Assembly (NCBI RefSeq): GCF_024055725.1
Contig: NZ_JAMXMX010000032.1
Location: forward strand, 1 to 64,000
DNA: 64,000 nucleotides
Reading direction: 5' to 3'
Origin: Actinoallomurus spadix
GTDB taxonomy: Bacteria; Actinomycetota; Actinomycetes; Streptosporangiales; Streptosporangiaceae
Part shown: positions 18,217 through 30,527 of the stretch, one piece after another
How positions within the stretch are numbered: the first letter of the stretch is position 1
Layout of the letters: each line of letters opens with the position of its first letter
Notes under the pieces: generated by a model
What the model saw: only the letters and a program-made list of their open reading frames with translations
Told to the model about the DNA's origin: nothing
Databases searched by the model: none
Program-made: the position numbers and the translations under genes

Positions 18217-19866
18217 ATGAACAGATGGCCGACGCTGCCGTCGGCGGCCCGCCGAGGCCTGCACCTGATCCGCCGCTACGCCGGAGCGGCGGTGCGCCGG
18301 GCCTATGTGAGCTGGCGGCGGTCGCTGCAGGCCCGTGTCGTGACGTCGACCCTCCTCGTGTCCGGTCTCGTCGTCGCGGTCCTCGGCATGTTCCTGATGC
18401 AGCAGATCACGACCGCGCTGCTGGAGGCCAAGGAACGCGCGGCGCTCCTCCAGCTCGATGAGGGCGTGGGCGTGGCCCAGGGGCGGCTGGCCACCGCCGG
18501 TACCGACAATCCCGACAGCACCAAGAGCACCCTCAACGGCATCGTCACCGCGCTCGCGCACCGGAGCGGGCCGTCGGGCCTGTACGAGGTCATCATCATC
18601 GACCGGGACGACCCGGGCAGTGTCGGGTTCAGCTCGAACTGGGTTCGGCTGAAGAGCGTCCCGGCCGTGCTGATGCGGCAGGTCGAGGCGTCGAACGCGA
18701 GCAAGCCCTACCGCACCTACGGCACGCTGACCTACGACGACGGCTCCTCGAAGCCGGGGCTGATCGTCGGCAAGAAGGTCAGCCGGTACCAGCTGTACTA
18801 CCTGTTCCCGCTGACCCAGGAGCGGCAGAGCCTGGGGGTCGTCCAGCAGACGATCCTCGGCGTCGGCGCGGCGCTCGTCCTGCTCCTCGCGGCGATCGCG
18901 TCGATCGTCACGCGCCAGGTGGTCATCCCCGTGCGGATGGCGGCCCAGGCGGCCGAGCGCCTGGCGGCGGGCCGCCTCGAGGAGCGGATGCGGGTGCGCG
19001 GCGAGGACGACCTGGCCCGGCTCGCGACGTCCTTCAACGACATGGCCGCGAACCTGCAGGAGAAGATCGTTCAGTTGCAGGAGCTGTCGCAGGTGCAGCG
19101 GCAGTTCGTCTCCGACGTCTCCCACGAGCTGCGCACGCCGATCACCACGGTCCGGATGGCCGCCGAGGTGCTGTACGAGGCGCGCGCGGACTTCGACCCG
19201 ATGGCGGCACGCTCGGCCGAGCTGCTGCAGAGCCAGATCGAACGCTTCGAGGGGCTGCTGGCCGACCTCCTTGAGATCAGCCGGTACGACGCCGGCGCGG
19301 CGACCCTCGACATCGAGCCGATGGACGTCCGCGAGCTGGTGCTGCGGGCCGTCGGCTACACCGAGGACCTGGCCGAGCGCAAGGGAAGCAAGATCATCCA
19401 GCAGCTGCCCGGCGAGGCGACCATGGCGGAGGTGGACCGCCGCCGCGTCGAGCGCATCCTGCGCAACCTCCTGGTCAACGCGATCGAGCATGGCGAGGGC
19501 AAGGACATCGTCGTCAGTGTCGCGGCCGACCGGGACGCCGTCGCCATCGCCGTCCGCGACCACGGCTGCGGCCTGCGGCCCGGCGAGGCGAACATGGTGT
19601 TCGACCGGTTCTGGCGCGCCGACCCGGCGCGGGCCCGTACGACGGGCGGCACCGGTCTCGGGTTGTCGATCTCGATGGAGGACGCGCAGTTGCACGGCGG
19701 CTGGCTGCAGGCGTGGGGCGAGCCCGGCCAGGGCTCGCAGTTCCGGCTGTCGCTGCCCCGGGTGGCGGGGGCGGAGCTGCGCGGGTCGCCGCTGCCGCTG
19801 GTGCCGCCGGAGATCGAACTGCAGCGGGCGCCGTACGCCGAGCTGCCACTGGAGGCGGACGCATGA
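18217..19866 (+). CDS. mtrB: Sensor histidine kinase MtrB
   Basis: 549 aa. Two membrane helices (about 40-62 and 212-235) flank an extracellular sensor domain. A HAMP linker (LAAGRLEERMRVRGEDDLARLATSFNDMA, split here between positions 249 and 278) leads to HisKA with the phospho-accepting His in SDVSHELRTPITT (near 303). An HATPase domain has GTGLGLSISMED. It starts 30 bp after mtrA and overlaps lpqB by 4 bp. It phosphorylates MtrA in the conserved MtrAB-LpqB system that couples envelope state to division. Confidence 0.96.
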   Translation: MNRWPTLPSAARRGLHLIRRYAGAAVRRAYVSWRRSLQARVVTSTLLVSGLVVAVLGMFLMQQITTALLEAKERAALLQLDEGVGVAQGRLATAGTDNPDSTKSTLNGIVTALAHRSGPSGLYEVIIIDRDDPGSVGFSSNWVRLKSVPAVLMRQVEASNASKPYRTYGTLTYDDGSSKPGLIVGKKVSRYQLYYLFPLTQERQSLGVVQQTILGVGAALVLLLAAIASIVTRQVVIPVRMAAQAAERLAAGRLEERMRVRGEDDLARLATSFNDMAANLQEKIVQLQELSQVQRQFVSDVSHELRTPITTVRMAAEVLYEARADFDPMAARSAELLQSQIERFEGLLADLLEISRYDAGAATLDIEPMDVRELVLRAVGYTEDLAERKGSKIIQQLPGEATMAEVDRRRVERILRNLLVNAIEHGEGKDIVVSVAADRDAVAIAVRDHGCGLRPGEANMVFDRFWRADPARARTTGGTGLGLSISMEDAQLHGGWLQAWGEPGQGSQFRLSLPRVAGAELRGSPLPLVPPEIELQRAPYAELPLEADA

Positions 19867-21596
19867 GGCTCCGTCTCCTGACCGTCGCCCTCGCCGCCCT
19901 CCTGGCGGGCGGCTGCGTCGGCGTGCCGCAGGGCGGCCGGGTGCTGGGCGGGAACGCCGGCGGGACCGAACAGCCGGCCGACGACCCGTACGTCGGCATC
20001 ATCCCGGTCGGACCGGAACGCGACTGGGCGCCCACCGAGATCGTCGAGGGGTTCCGCACGGCCTCCTCCAGCTTCGACGGGCCGAACGGCGACCACCAGG
20101 TCGCCCGCTCCTACCTCGCCTGCGCGTCCTGCTGGCGGCCGGGCGTCGCCTCGATCGTGTACAGCAGGCTGGATCCGCCGACGTTCGAGGCGGACGGCCC
20201 CACCCGGGGGACGGTCACCCTCCAGGGCACCCAGCTCGGCCGGATCGGCGCCGACGGGCAGTACATCGCGGACGCCAGCGACTTCAAGGAAGAGTTCCAC
20301 GTGCGCCAGGACGCCCAGCGGCAGTGGCGCATCACCGACCTGCCGTCGGAGCTGCTGCTCAGCCGGGACGACGTCACCCGCGCCTTCCGCACCCTCGACC
20401 TGTACTTCTTCGCGCCCGACTCCCAGACGCTCGTGCCGAACCCCGTGTTCATCCCGCTGGTGAGCCGGTCCTGGCTCCCGGCGCAGCTGGTGAAGCAGCT
20501 GATCGGCGGTCCCACGACCTGGCTCAAGAGCGCCCTCGTACGCTCGGCGTTCCCGGCCGGGACGCGGTTGCGCGGGCTGCGGATCAGCGGGGGCGTGGCC
20601 ACGGTCGACCTGACCCGGCAGGCCCGCGCCGGTGACCTGAACAACATGTCGATCCAGCTGATGTGGACGCTCCGGCAGCTGCGGGAGGTCCAGCGCATGC
20701 AACTGAGGATCGACGGCAAGGTGGTCGACGTCCCGGGCGTGAGCGGGTCCCTGCAGTCGACCCGGGACTGGGCGGCCTACAACCCCAACGGCGGCGGCGA
20801 ACCGCAGTCCGCGTACGTCCGGCTCGTCGACGGGCACCTCGGCCGGCTGGGCACCGACCGGGGACAGCCCGTGGCCAAACTGCAGACCGGCCACCCTGCG
20901 ATCTCCTACGACGACCGGCAGGTCGCCTCGCTGAACGACGCGGCGGACACGGTGACCGTCACGGACCTGCTCGGCGGCGCCGTCCGCACGACCCTGCGGG
21001 CCACCGCGAAGGGCGGCCGGTTCACGCCGCCCTCCTGGGACTCACGAGGAAACGTCTGGGTCGTCGAGTCGACGGCGACGGGCTCCCAGCTCTGGGTCAT
21101 CGAGGGCGGCACCCGGCCCGTCACGGTCGACGGCTGGGCGCTGGTCCCCTACCCCGTGAAGGCGCTGCGCGTCTCCCGCGACGGCACGCGCGCCGCGGTC
21201 ATCGTCAAGGTGGACGGCCGGTGGCAGGTCCAGCTCGGCCGGATCGACCGCGCCCCGTCCGGCGGGCTGCAGGCGGAGGGTTTCATCTCGATCAGCTCGG
21301 AGCTGGAGAGCGCCATCGACCTGGCGTGGAGCACCACCGACCACCTCGCCGTCGTCGGCATGACGCAGGGGAACCCGTCGCCGTCGCTGTTCGACGTGCC
21401 GGTGAGCGGGGCCCCGATCTCGCCGATGATCGGCCCGGGCGGAGAGATCACCACGATCACGGCCTCGCCCGGCTCGCCGCTGCTCGTCACCCAGCGCCTC
21501 TCGGGGGACAAGACGCTGAACGTCTGCCGGCTCAGCGTCCAGTTCGACGAGTGGAAGTGCATCAATGGCACGTCCAACCCCGCCTACCCCGGCTGA
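19863..21596 (+). CDS. lpqB: Lipoprotein LpqB, MtrAB-associated
   Basis: 577 aa. The N-terminus is a lipoprotein signal: MRLRLLTVALAALLAGGC with lipidated Cys near residue 18. A GerMN-type domain follows (about residues 130-290, including LVPNPVFIPL and GVATVDLTRQA). The C-terminal half is a beta-propeller-like LpqB domain (AYVRLVDGHLGRL, NVWVVESTATGSQLWVIEG). I set the start at 19863, overlapping mtrB by ATGA, because the lipobox is correctly placed from there. LpqB interacts with the extracellular part of MtrB in mycobacteria. Confidence 0.95.
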   Translation: MRLRLLTVALAALLAGGCVGVPQGGRVLGGNAGGTEQPADDPYVGIIPVGPERDWAPTEIVEGFRTASSSFDGPNGDHQVARSYLACASCWRPGVASIVYSRLDPPTFEADGPTRGTVTLQGTQLGRIGADGQYIADASDFKEEFHVRQDAQRQWRITDLPSELLLSRDDVTRAFRTLDLYFFAPDSQTLVPNPVFIPLVSRSWLPAQLVKQLIGGPTTWLKSALVRSAFPAGTRLRGLRISGGVATVDLTRQARAGDLNNMSIQLMWTLRQLREVQRMQLRIDGKVVDVPGVSGSLQSTRDWAAYNPNGGGEPQSAYVRLVDGHLGRLGTDRGQPVAKLQTGHPAISYDDRQVASLNDAADTVTVTDLLGGAVRTTLRATAKGGRFTPPSWDSRGNVWVVESTATGSQLWVIEGGTRPVTVDGWALVPYPVKALRVSRDGTRAAVIVKVDGRWQVQLGRIDRAPSGGLQAEGFISISSELESAIDLAWSTTDHLAVVGMTQGNPSPSLFDVPVSGAPISPMIGPGGEITTITASPGSPLLVTQRLSGDKTLNVCRLSVQFDEWKCINGTSNPAYPG

Positions 21597-21779
21597 CGCG
21601 CCGCCCGACCCCCGGCCACGGTTCGGCCCCCGGCCACGGTCCGGCTCCCGGCCACGATGCGGCCACCGCCCGCCTACCGGTCACGGTCCGGCCGGCGCGC
21701 GGCCGAGCGGTGCCGGCGTCGTCCACAGGTCGTGGAACGGGACTGGCGGCCCGGGGCGCGCCCGGGCAGGCTTCGGACC

Positions 21780-22493
21780 GTGGGACTTCTCGGCGCGGCC
21801 CTCGACCTCCTGCTGCCCCAGCGGTGCGCCGGCTGCGGCCGGGCCGGCGGGCTCCTCTGCCCCGCCTGCGCCGCCCTGTTCGGCGGCCCGGCACGGGTCC
21901 GCCCGCCCCGGCCGGCGCCGCCGGGTCTGCCGCGGCCCTGGGCCGTCGCCGCCTACACGGGCGCGGTCCGGCAGGTGATCGTGGCGCACAAGGAGCAGGG
22001 GCGCACGGGCCTGGCACGGCCTCTCGGCTCCTGCCTCGCCACGGCCGCGCTGGCCGCCGCGGGGGACGCCGCCGGGGACGCCGCGTGCCCCGTGCTGCTG
22101 GTCCCGGTGCCTTCCTCTCCGGCGTCGGTCCGCCGCCGGGGACATGACCCGACGCTGCGCATCGCGCTGGCCGCCGCCCGCGAGGCCGCCCGTTCGGGCG
22201 CGGCCGTGTCGGTCGCGCGGATGCTCGCGCACCGGCGGCGGGTCGCCGACCAGGCCGGCCTGACGGCGGTGGCCCGGGCCGCCAACCTCGCGGGCGCGCT
22301 CGAGGCCCGGGGCGACGTGCGGGGAGCGCCGGTGGTCTTGGTCGATGACGTGATCACCACCGGGGCGACGCTCGCCGAGGCCGCCCGCGCCCTGCGGTCG
22401 GGCGGGGCGCGGGTCCTGGCGGCCGCGGTGGTCGCGGCGACACGCCGGTACGACGACGGCGCGGGGACTGGTGAGTTTGGTCACTTTACGTAG
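21780..22493 (+). CDS. ComF-family phosphoribosyltransferase-like protein
   Basis: 237 aa. A double-zinc-ribbon-like N-terminus (LLLPQRCAGCGRAGGLLCPACA, with four Cys; motif spans 22 residues from about residue 10) precedes a type I phosphoribosyltransferase domain. The PRPP loop is VVLVDDVITTGATLAEAA. ComF proteins take part in DNA uptake or purine salvage in other bacteria, and the actinobacterial role is unproven. I chose GTG 21780 because the conserved zinc ribbon starts right after it; in-frame upstream codons to 21657 look non-conserved. It follows lpqB in the same transcription direction. Confidence 0.85.
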   Translation: MGLLGAALDLLLPQRCAGCGRAGGLLCPACAALFGGPARVRPPRPAPPGLPRPWAVAAYTGAVRQVIVAHKEQGRTGLARPLGSCLATAALAAAGDAAGDAACPVLLVPVPSSPASVRRRGHDPTLRIALAAAREAARSGAAVSVARMLAHRRRVADQAGLTAVARAANLAGALEARGDVRGAPVVLVDDVITTGATLAEAARALRSGGARVLAAAVVAATRRYDDGAGTGEFGHFT

Positions 22494-22509
22494 CCGATTA
22501 CCGGCCGTC

Positions 22510-22538
22510 CCTCTCGGCGGGCGGCGGTGCCCGAGAGG
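22510..22538 (+). terminator. Hairpin after comF, possible terminator of the mtnA-comF operon
   Basis: CCTCTCGG (22510-22517) pairs with CCGAGAGG (22531-22538) around a 13-nt GC-rich loop, 17 bp after the comF stop. There is no T-run. Its position suits the end of the mtnA-mtrAB-lpqB-comF unit, before the separate hpf promoter. Confidence 0.45.
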
Positions 22539-22721
22539 TCACGGTCGGCGTCCCGTCGTGTCCGAAGTGCGATTTTCACGGCGTCGCGGCGTCGCCGAGG
22601 CCCCTGCGGCGGCGCGTTTCGCCCGGTCGGCGGCGGTCGGGCGGATGGTCCGGCGGGCCGAACCGGCGGCCCGAAACGGCCTTCGTTCATGACTATCCGT
22701 GGTTTTCTCCGTCACACCCCC

Positions 22722-22750
22722 CTGACATTCGCCCGGAGAGGGGTTAGCGT
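22722..22750 (+). promoter_or_regulatory. Sigma-70-like promoter of the hpf leader
   Basis: CTGACA (22722-22727, five of six matches to the -35 consensus) is separated by exactly 17 bp from TAGCGT (22745-22750, weaker -10). Transcription from about 22757 would produce a leader of about 355 nt before the hpf start codon. Confidence 0.5.
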
Positions 22751-22756
22751 TCCTCA

Positions 22757-23111
22757 CATGACACCCGCCCGGGTCCGTGGTTGCGCCGAGCCCCTACCGG
22801 CCCGGCAAGCCGATGCCAGCCGCAGGCGAAACGGCCCACGTAAGGCGACTTTTCGTCGACCGATCACGGTGCGGCTTAGAGGTAAGTCCTGCCTCGCCGG
22901 GGGATCAGATGTCCTCCGGACCGGGAGAAGGGGAGTAGTGGCGAGAGCGCCGCGAGACCCTCAGCAGGCGGATGTGGGGACGAAGACCAGGTCGGCCGGG
23001 CGGGTGTTGTCCCCTAGGGGTCCGGCGACGGAAGGCCGGACCCGAACAATCTACCGAGCCCGGCGTTCCCGTCGCTGACAGGTCAGCGACCGGGGAGAAG
23101 GGGGGTCCCCC
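22757..23111 (+). ncRNA. Structured 5' leader of hpf, candidate raiA-motif RNA
   Basis: About 355 nt without a gene. Clear helices are CCGGGGGA/TCCTCCGG (22897-22919), GGCG/CGCC (22940-22951), long-range GGGGAC/GTCCCC (22976-22981 with 23009-23014), GGTCCGGC/GCCGGACC (23019-23042, 8 bp) and GTCGCTGA/TCAGCGAC (23071-23090, 8 bp with a 4-nt loop). None has a following T-run. A conserved raiA RNA motif is known 5' of raiA/hpf genes in Firmicutes and Actinobacteria. I infer membership from position and dense structure, not from a model match, so exact ends are uncertain. Confidence 0.45.
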
Positions 23112-23792
23112 GTGGAAATCATCGTCAAGGGTCGTCACACGGACGTGAGCGACCGTTTCCGCCGTCACGTGGACAGCAAGCTCACCAAGGTCGAGAAGCT
23201 GGACCCTAAGGTCATGCGGATCGACGTCGAGGTCTCCCAGGAGCGCAATCCCCGCCAGTCGGCCCGCCGTGAGCGTGTCGAGCTCACCATCCACTCGCGC
23301 GGCCCGGTGATCCGGGCCGAGGCCGCCGCCGACGACCGGGTCGCGGCGCTCGACATGGCCATCGGCAAGCTTGAGGCCCGGCTCCGCCGGGTGTCCGACC
23401 GGCGTAAGCCGCACGGCGGCCATGGTGGCCACGGTGGCCACGGGCGCGCCCGCCTCGCGACGGCCCTGGCCCCGGAGCCGGTGGGGACGACCCCCGCCAC
23501 CTCCATCGTGGAGCCGGCCGCGGAGGAGGCCCGCGCCGCGCGCGAGGAGGCCCGGGAGCGGCCGGAGGCCGAGGAGGGCATCGTTCCCATCCCGATGGAG
23601 GGGGAGGGGCCGCTCGTGGTGCGGGAGAAGTCGCACAAGGCCCAGCCCATGACGATCGACCAGGCCCTCTTCGAGATGGAGCTGGTCGGTCACGACTTCT
23701 TCCTCTTCCGGGACAAGGACTCCGGTGACGCCAGCGTGGTCTACCGGCGGCGTGGATGGGACTACGGCGTCATTCGCCTCGTCGAAGAGTGA
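23112..23792 (+). CDS. hpf: Long-form ribosome hibernation promoting factor
   Basis: 226 aa with GTG start after GGGGAGAAGGGGGG. The N-terminal HPF/RaiA domain (residues 1-100: [47 protein letters not shown]) binds the 30S decoding region. A His/Gly-rich linker ([11 protein letters not shown]) and an acidic Ala/Glu stretch follow. The C-terminal dimerisation domain ([19 protein letters not shown]...[13 protein letters not shown]) makes 100S ribosome dimers. This is the long form. The long structured leader suggests expression is controlled at the RNA level. Confidence 0.95.
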   Translation: MEIIVKGRHTDVSDRFRRHVDSKLTKVEKLDPKVMRIDVEVSQERNPRQSARRERVELTIHSRGPVIRAEAAADDRVAALDMAIGKLEARLRRVSDRRKPHGGHGGHGGHGRARLATALAPEPVGTTPATSIVEPAAEEARAAREEARERPEAEEGIVPIPMEGEGPLVVREKSHKAQPMTIDQALFEMELVGHDFFLFRDKDSGDASVVYRRRGWDYGVIRLVEE

Positions 23793-23938
23793 CCTCCCGC
23801 TTGCGCCGCGCCACCGCCTCGACCACTCTGGACTCGAAAGCGTTCCGCGGTGGGACGCTCAGACTCCCCGAGCTTGCTCTCAGCCCTGCGACACGCCCAG
23901 GATTTGATCATGGGCAGGCGCACCCTTTGGAGGATGAG

Positions 23939-24640
23939 TTGAGCGAGACCCCCGAGACTCGTGGCGCGGTCGCCGGTGATCCCATCCGCGTGATGATCGT
24001 CGACGACCACGCTCTGTTCCGCCGTGGTCTGGAGATGGTGCTCGAGGATGAGGACGGCGTCGAGGTCGTCGGGCAGTGCGGCGACGGCCAGGAGGCCGTC
24101 GAGCAGGTGGGTGACCTGCTGCCGGACGTCGTGCTCATGGACATCCGGATGCCGCGCCGCGGTGGCATCGAGGCGTGCACCGCCATCAAGGACCAGGTGC
24201 CGAGCGCCAAGATCGTGATGCTGACCATCAGCGACGAGGAGGAGGACCTCTTCGAGGCGATCAAGGCGGGCGCCACCGGCTACCTGCTGAAGGACGTCTC
24301 GATCGACGAGGTCGCCGACGTGGTCCGCGCCGTCCACGACGGCCAGTCCTTCATCAGCCCGTCGATGGCGTCCAAGCTGATCACCGAGTTCGCCGCACTG
24401 GCCAAGCGCGGCGAGGAGCGGCAGCAGCAGGTCCCGGCGCCCAAGCTCACGGAGCGGGAGATGGAGGTGCTCCGTCTCGTCGCGCGCGGCCTGGGCAACC
24501 GGGAGATCGCCAAGGAGCTGTTCATCTCCGAGAACACCGTCAAGAACCACATTCGCAACATCCTCGAGAAGCTTCAGCTGCACTCGCGGATGGAGGCGGT
24601 GGTCTACGCGGTGCGCGAGAAGCTGCTCGAGATCAGCTGA
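23939..24640 (+). CDS. NarL/FixJ-family response regulator (orphan)
   Basis: 233 aa. I chose TTG 23939 because GGAGG lies 7 nt upstream and the frame before it lacks domain character. The receiver domain has [17 protein letters not shown], the acceptor in [13 protein letters not shown] near residue 70 and LLKDVS. The LuxR-type HTH is [18 protein letters not shown] to [14 protein letters not shown]. No histidine kinase is adjacent. This orphan regulator sits between hpf and secA in Streptomyces as well, by my recollection. Its 3' end overlaps the convergent YcaQ-like gene by 8 bp. Confidence 0.9.
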   Translation: MSETPETRGAVAGDPIRVMIVDDHALFRRGLEMVLEDEDGVEVVGQCGDGQEAVEQVGDLLPDVVLMDIRMPRRGGIEACTAIKDQVPSAKIVMLTISDEEEDLFEAIKAGATGYLLKDVSIDEVADVVRAVHDGQSFISPSMASKLITEFAALAKRGEERQQQVPAPKLTEREMEVLRLVARGLGNREIAKELFISENTVKNHIRNILEKLQLHSRMEAVVYAVREKLLEIS

Positions 24641-25898
24641 CCGCGGGAGACGGGTCGGGTCCCGCCTCCTTCAGGGCGGTGCCGAGCAGCGACGCGAGCT
24701 CCGGCGGATCGAGCCGCTCCACGCGTACGTCGTCGCACCCGACCCAGGCGGCGGCCTCCACGAGCGCGTCGGCCAGCCGCGTCACCGCGCTCTCCGCGCG
24801 GGCCGGGGTGCTCACGGCCGCGGGCTCCAGCGACGCCTTGCGCACCACCAGCGTGCTTCCCTCACGCGCCGGATCGGCGCGCCCGATGAGCCGCCCGCCC
24901 GCGAGGAGCGGCATCGTGAAGTAGCCGTGGACGCGCTTGTCGCGGGGGACGTACGCCTCCAGCCGGTGGTCGAAGCCGAACACCCGCTGCGTGCGTTTGC
25001 GATCCCAGACCAGCGAGTCGAACGGCGACAGCAGGGTGGTGCGGTGCCGGCCTCGCGGCGGTGCGGTGAGCGCGTCCGGATGCGCCCAGGCGGCGCCGCC
25101 GCGGCCCGCGCCGTTGCCGTTGGCCCAGCCCGCCACGGTGACCGGGATCAGGCCGGCCGCCTCGACGGCGGCGTCCACGTCCTCACCACGGACACGGACG
25201 TAGTCGGCGAGGTCCGCCCTGGTCGCGACGCCCAGCGCCCGCCCGGCCCGCCGTACGAGCGTCGTGACGCACTCGGCGTCGTCGAGGTCACGGGCGCGCA
25301 GCTCGGCCGGGACGGCCCGCTCCGGCAGGTCGTACACGCGCCGCCAGCCGACCCGGCGGGTGCAGACGACGTCGCCGGTGGCGAGCAGGAACTCGGCCGC
25401 GATCTTCTCGTCGGTGCGGTCGAACCACTCGCCGCCCTTCTTGGCGCCGCCCAGGCCCGTGACGGTGAGCGGGCCCTCGGCGCGCAGCCGGGCCAGGACG
25501 TCCTCGCAGACCTTCTCCGGCGTGCGGTGCCAGTGCCGGCCGCGCAGCCGGTAGGCGCGGCGGCGGAAGGCGTAGAGCGGCCAGTCCTCGATGGGCAGCA
25601 CGCAGGCGGCGTGCGACCAGTACTCGAACGCGGCGGTGCCGCCCCAGTAGGCCCGCTCGACGCTCGTGCGCCCGACCGCGCCGAGCCGGGCGTAGGCGAC
25701 GAGCTCGTGGGAACGGGCGAGCACGGAGATGGTGTCGAGCTGGATCGCGCCGAGGTGACGGAGCGCGCCGAGCGCCCGGCGCGCGTCCGGGTCGCCGCGC
25801 AGGCCGGGCGCCGGGGCCGGCGAGACCCGTCCCATCAGACCTTGGGCGTGCAGCTGGATCCGGCGCGCCTCGTCGGCGGTCAGCTCGTGGGTCGGCAT
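24633..25898 (-). CDS. YcaQ/AlkX-like winged-helix DNA glycosylase family protein
   Basis: 421 aa. The YcaQ family motif QxD appears as [16 protein letters not shown] near residue 52. Other family features are [20 protein letters not shown], several winged-helix-like segments, and [30 protein letters not shown] in two parts near residues 290-320, with GYFTMPLL after it. YcaQ (AlkX) of E. coli unhooks interstrand crosslinks and removes bulky alkyl adducts. A DNA-repair role is inferred from that family, and self-resistance versions occur in antibiotic clusters. No such cluster is seen here. Confidence 0.85.
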   Translation of the reverse strand: MPTHELTADEARRIQLHAQGLMGRVSPAPAPGLRGDPDARRALGALRHLGAIQLDTISVLARSHELVAYARLGAVGRTSVERAYWGGTAAFEYWSHAACVLPIEDWPLYAFRRRAYRLRGRHWHRTPEKVCEDVLARLRAEGPLTVTGLGGAKKGGEWFDRTDEKIAAEFLLATGDVVCTRRVGWRRVYDLPERAVPAELRARDLDDAECVTTLVRRAGRALGVATRADLADYVRVRGEDVDAAVEAAGLIPVTVAGWANGNGAGRGGAAWAHPDALTAPPRGRHRTTLLSPFDSLVWDRKRTQRVFGFDHRLEAYVPRDKRVHGYFTMPLLAGGRLIGRADPAREGSTLVVRKASLEPAAVSTPARAESAVTRLADALVEAAAWVGCDDVRVERLDPPELASLLGTALKEAGPDPSPAVS

Positions 25899-26014
25899 GG
25901 CCCGATCGTAGGTGGCGACACCGACAAAACGCTTATGCGGGTTGAGCGATCAAAGAACCCGAACGATCCCAGAGGCGGGGCGATCACAGGAGGGGAGTGG
26001 CCGGGGAACGCCGA

Positions 26015-26048
26015 AGGGCCCGCTCGTCCGATGATCGGAGCGGGCCCT
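26015..26048 (-). terminator. Strong hairpin terminator after the HGxxPAAW-family gene
   Basis: AGGGCCCGCTC (26015-26025) and GAGCGGGCCCT (26038-26048) form a perfect 11-bp stem with a 12-nt loop. It lies 107 bp downstream of the minus-strand gene ending at 26155 and upstream of the YcaQ-like gene. No T-run follows, as is typical of actinomycete terminators. Confidence 0.65.
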
Positions 26049-26154
26049 GAGACGGGCGGCGCGGCCGCGCCGCCGGCGCCGGAGTCCGGCCGCACGGTGG
26101 CCGTTCACGCCGGAATCCGGCGACCGGCCGCACGGGGCGGCCGGTCGCGTTCGC

Positions 26155-26463
26155 TCAGCCGTGCGGGTGCGTCGTCTGCGGGTCGGTGGCGATGGCGGGG
26201 CCCTCGCCGGAGGTCGCGCGCGCGTGCAGCACGGCCGGGTGGGCCTCCTCCGGGAGGATCCGCGGCGCGTCGATGATGACGTCGTCGAAGATGCGCACGA
26301 TCAGCCCGATGACACCGCCGACCGCGACGATGCCGATCCCGGTCCAGAAGAGCCACCAGGACGGTCCGCTGACCATCGCGACGCCCCCGACGATGAAGCC
26401 GATCCACATCACGACGACCGCGACCCACGAACTGAGGCGGCCTGCGTGAGAACTGCCGGCCAT
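26155..26463 (-). CDS. HGxxPAAW-family small membrane protein
   Basis: 102 aa. Residues MAGSSHAGRLSSWVAVVV carry the family motif in a divergent form (HAGRLSSW instead of HGxxPAAW). Two membrane helices follow, about residues 12-32 and 38-60 (WLFWTGIGIVAVGGVIGLIV). The tail is polar and His-ended. The start at ATG 26463 has GGAGG 8 nt upstream; another ATG seven codons earlier is less likely. The function of the family is unknown. The gene is divergent from secA. Confidence 0.8.
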   Translation of the reverse strand: MAGSSHAGRLSSWVAVVVMWIGFIVGGVAMVSGPSWWLFWTGIGIVAVGGVIGLIVRIFDDVIIDAPRILPEEAHPAVLHARATSGEGPAIATDPQTTHPHG

Positions 26464-26708
26464 GTGTTTTCCTCCCAGGGGCATCTGCGTTCGTCCCCGA
26501 ACGCGGTCCTACGTTGTGCTTTATGCTGCGGTTCCTCGCAGGGTCAACGATAAACCCGGGGTTCACGGCCGCTGCGGCCGAGTCCCGTGATATCGAGGTG
26601 GTCCCGCTGTACGGTTGGACTCGCCTACGATGACACCGTACGGGTCGTGTATGCGCCGTCGGACATGACCCCCGGCGATTCCAGCAATGGTTCGAGGAGC
26701 TTCCGAGA

Positions 26709-29513
<2,805 letters not shown>

Positions 29514-29527
29514 CGCACACCGAACGA

Positions 29528-29557
29528 ACGGCCCCGGGCGCTCCCGCCCGGGGCCGT
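29528..29557 (+). terminator. secA terminator
   Basis: ACGGCCCCGGGC (29528-29539) pairs perfectly with GCCCGGGGCCGT (29546-29557), a 12-bp GC stem with a 6-nt loop, starting 15 bp after the secA stop. It may also stop transcription of the convergent Rv3235-like gene, 100 bp away. Confidence 0.75.
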
Positions 29558-29656
29558 CCGGCTTCCCCGGTCCAAAACGCCCGGCCGTCCGGACTCCGCG
29601 CCGAAGCGTCCGGCGGGCCGGGACACGCGATCACGCGGGGCCGGGCCCCGGTCGTC

Positions 29657-30136
29657 TCAGGCCGGGAGCGCGGTCTCGATGGCGGCGCAGCGCCATCGGC
29701 CGCGGTCCTGCTCCAGCCGGAGCGCCAGGGCGTGGACACGTGACCCGAAGGACGCGATCGCGGTGACCTCGGCCACGCCGGGAGCGGGGGCGCAGACCCG
29801 CACCGTGCCGAGCCGGGGGAACACCCGGGTCCGCATCCGGGCGGCGAACCCGTCCAGGTGCTCGAACAATTCCGGCGTCGTACGGCCGGCGAGGTGGTGG
29901 TACGGGCGCACGCCGGCGAGGACCTCCAGGACCAGCCGGGCGAGGAGCCGGGCGTCCGCGGTGACGTCCGGGGCGCCGGGGCGTACGACGCCGAGCGGCG
30001 GGCGGGTCCGCGGTGGCGGACCGGCGTCCAGGGCGACGGCCAGTGAGCCGTGAACGGCGATCTCGGCGGACCGGCCCGAGCCGTACGGGATGAGCCGGAT
30101 CGGGGCGGGGCGGCGGGCGGACGTGTTCCTGCGCAT
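29657..30136 (-). CDS. Rv3235-family (DUF6459) protein
   Basis: 159 aa. After a basic disordered N-terminus (MRRNTSARRPAPIRLIPYG) comes the family domain: LARLVLEVLAGVRPYHHLAGRTTPELFEHL (in two parts near residues 75-105), then RVCAPAPGVAEVTAIASFG and a C-terminal RGRWRCAAIETALP. Rv3235-like genes lie close to secA in many actinobacteria, and the function is unknown. I chose ATG 30136 because GAGGAGG precedes it; the frame is open for 141 more codons upstream but without conserved content. Confidence 0.82.
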   Translation of the reverse strand: MRRNTSARRPAPIRLIPYGSGRSAEIAVHGSLAVALDAGPPPRTRPPLGVVRPGAPDVTADARLLARLVLEVLAGVRPYHHLAGRTTPELFEHLDGFAARMRTRVFPRLGTVRVCAPAPGVAEVTAIASFGSRVHALALRLEQDRGRWRCAAIETALPA

Positions 30137-30527
30137 GGAGGGCCTCCTCGGTGTCTGCCGCGGGGAGGGCGGCAGCCAACAAAGAGGCCTGAAGCGGCGG
30201 CCTGATACATCCGTGGCCGGATTCGGACGGACCTGCTCTGGCTGGTGCAGGTGCCGGTCAAGGGGCCATGGCGACCGGGGCCGCTCCTGGCCTCGCCATG
30301 ATCCTCCGGTCTTCGGACCGAGTGAGGCCCAACCCCGGGTGATTCGCGCGGACGCGGTGGAAGGTGCCGAAAAAGACGAATAGGCATTGGTGCCGATACC
30401 CCGGCCGCCTCGGGCGATGGCAGGCTCGATCTTGGTCCGCCGCTCGCCGCGCAGCCGGTGGGGTTCCCTCGGCGGACCGCCTGTTCCGGCAAGGAGTCTC
30501 CGGATCCCTGACGATGAGGAGGACCTC
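30137..30527. other. 391-bp gap between the Rv3235-like gene and the secreted-peptide gene
   Basis: This divergent interval must contain promoters for both flanking genes. I see a GAGGAG ribosome binding site for the peptide gene near 30513-30522. A small hairpin lies near 30158 (CTGCCGC/GCGGCAG). There is no convincing gene; longer reading frames across it are low-complexity Arg/Pro shadows. Confidence 0.5.

Noticed and set aside
17371-19695. 774-codon minus-strand frame opposite mtrA/mtrB
   Set aside because: Shadow of well-identified genes; low-complexity Arg/Asp/Val/Leu content and no ribosome binding site.
23019-23042. Intrinsic terminator in the hpf leader
   Set aside because: The 8-bp hairpin has no T-run and lies inside an otherwise structured leader followed by hpf, so it is more likely part of an RNA fold.
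24633-25898. YcaQ-like gene as self-resistance gene of an antibiotic cluster
   Set aside because: No biosynthetic genes are nearby; the neighbours are conserved housekeeping genes.
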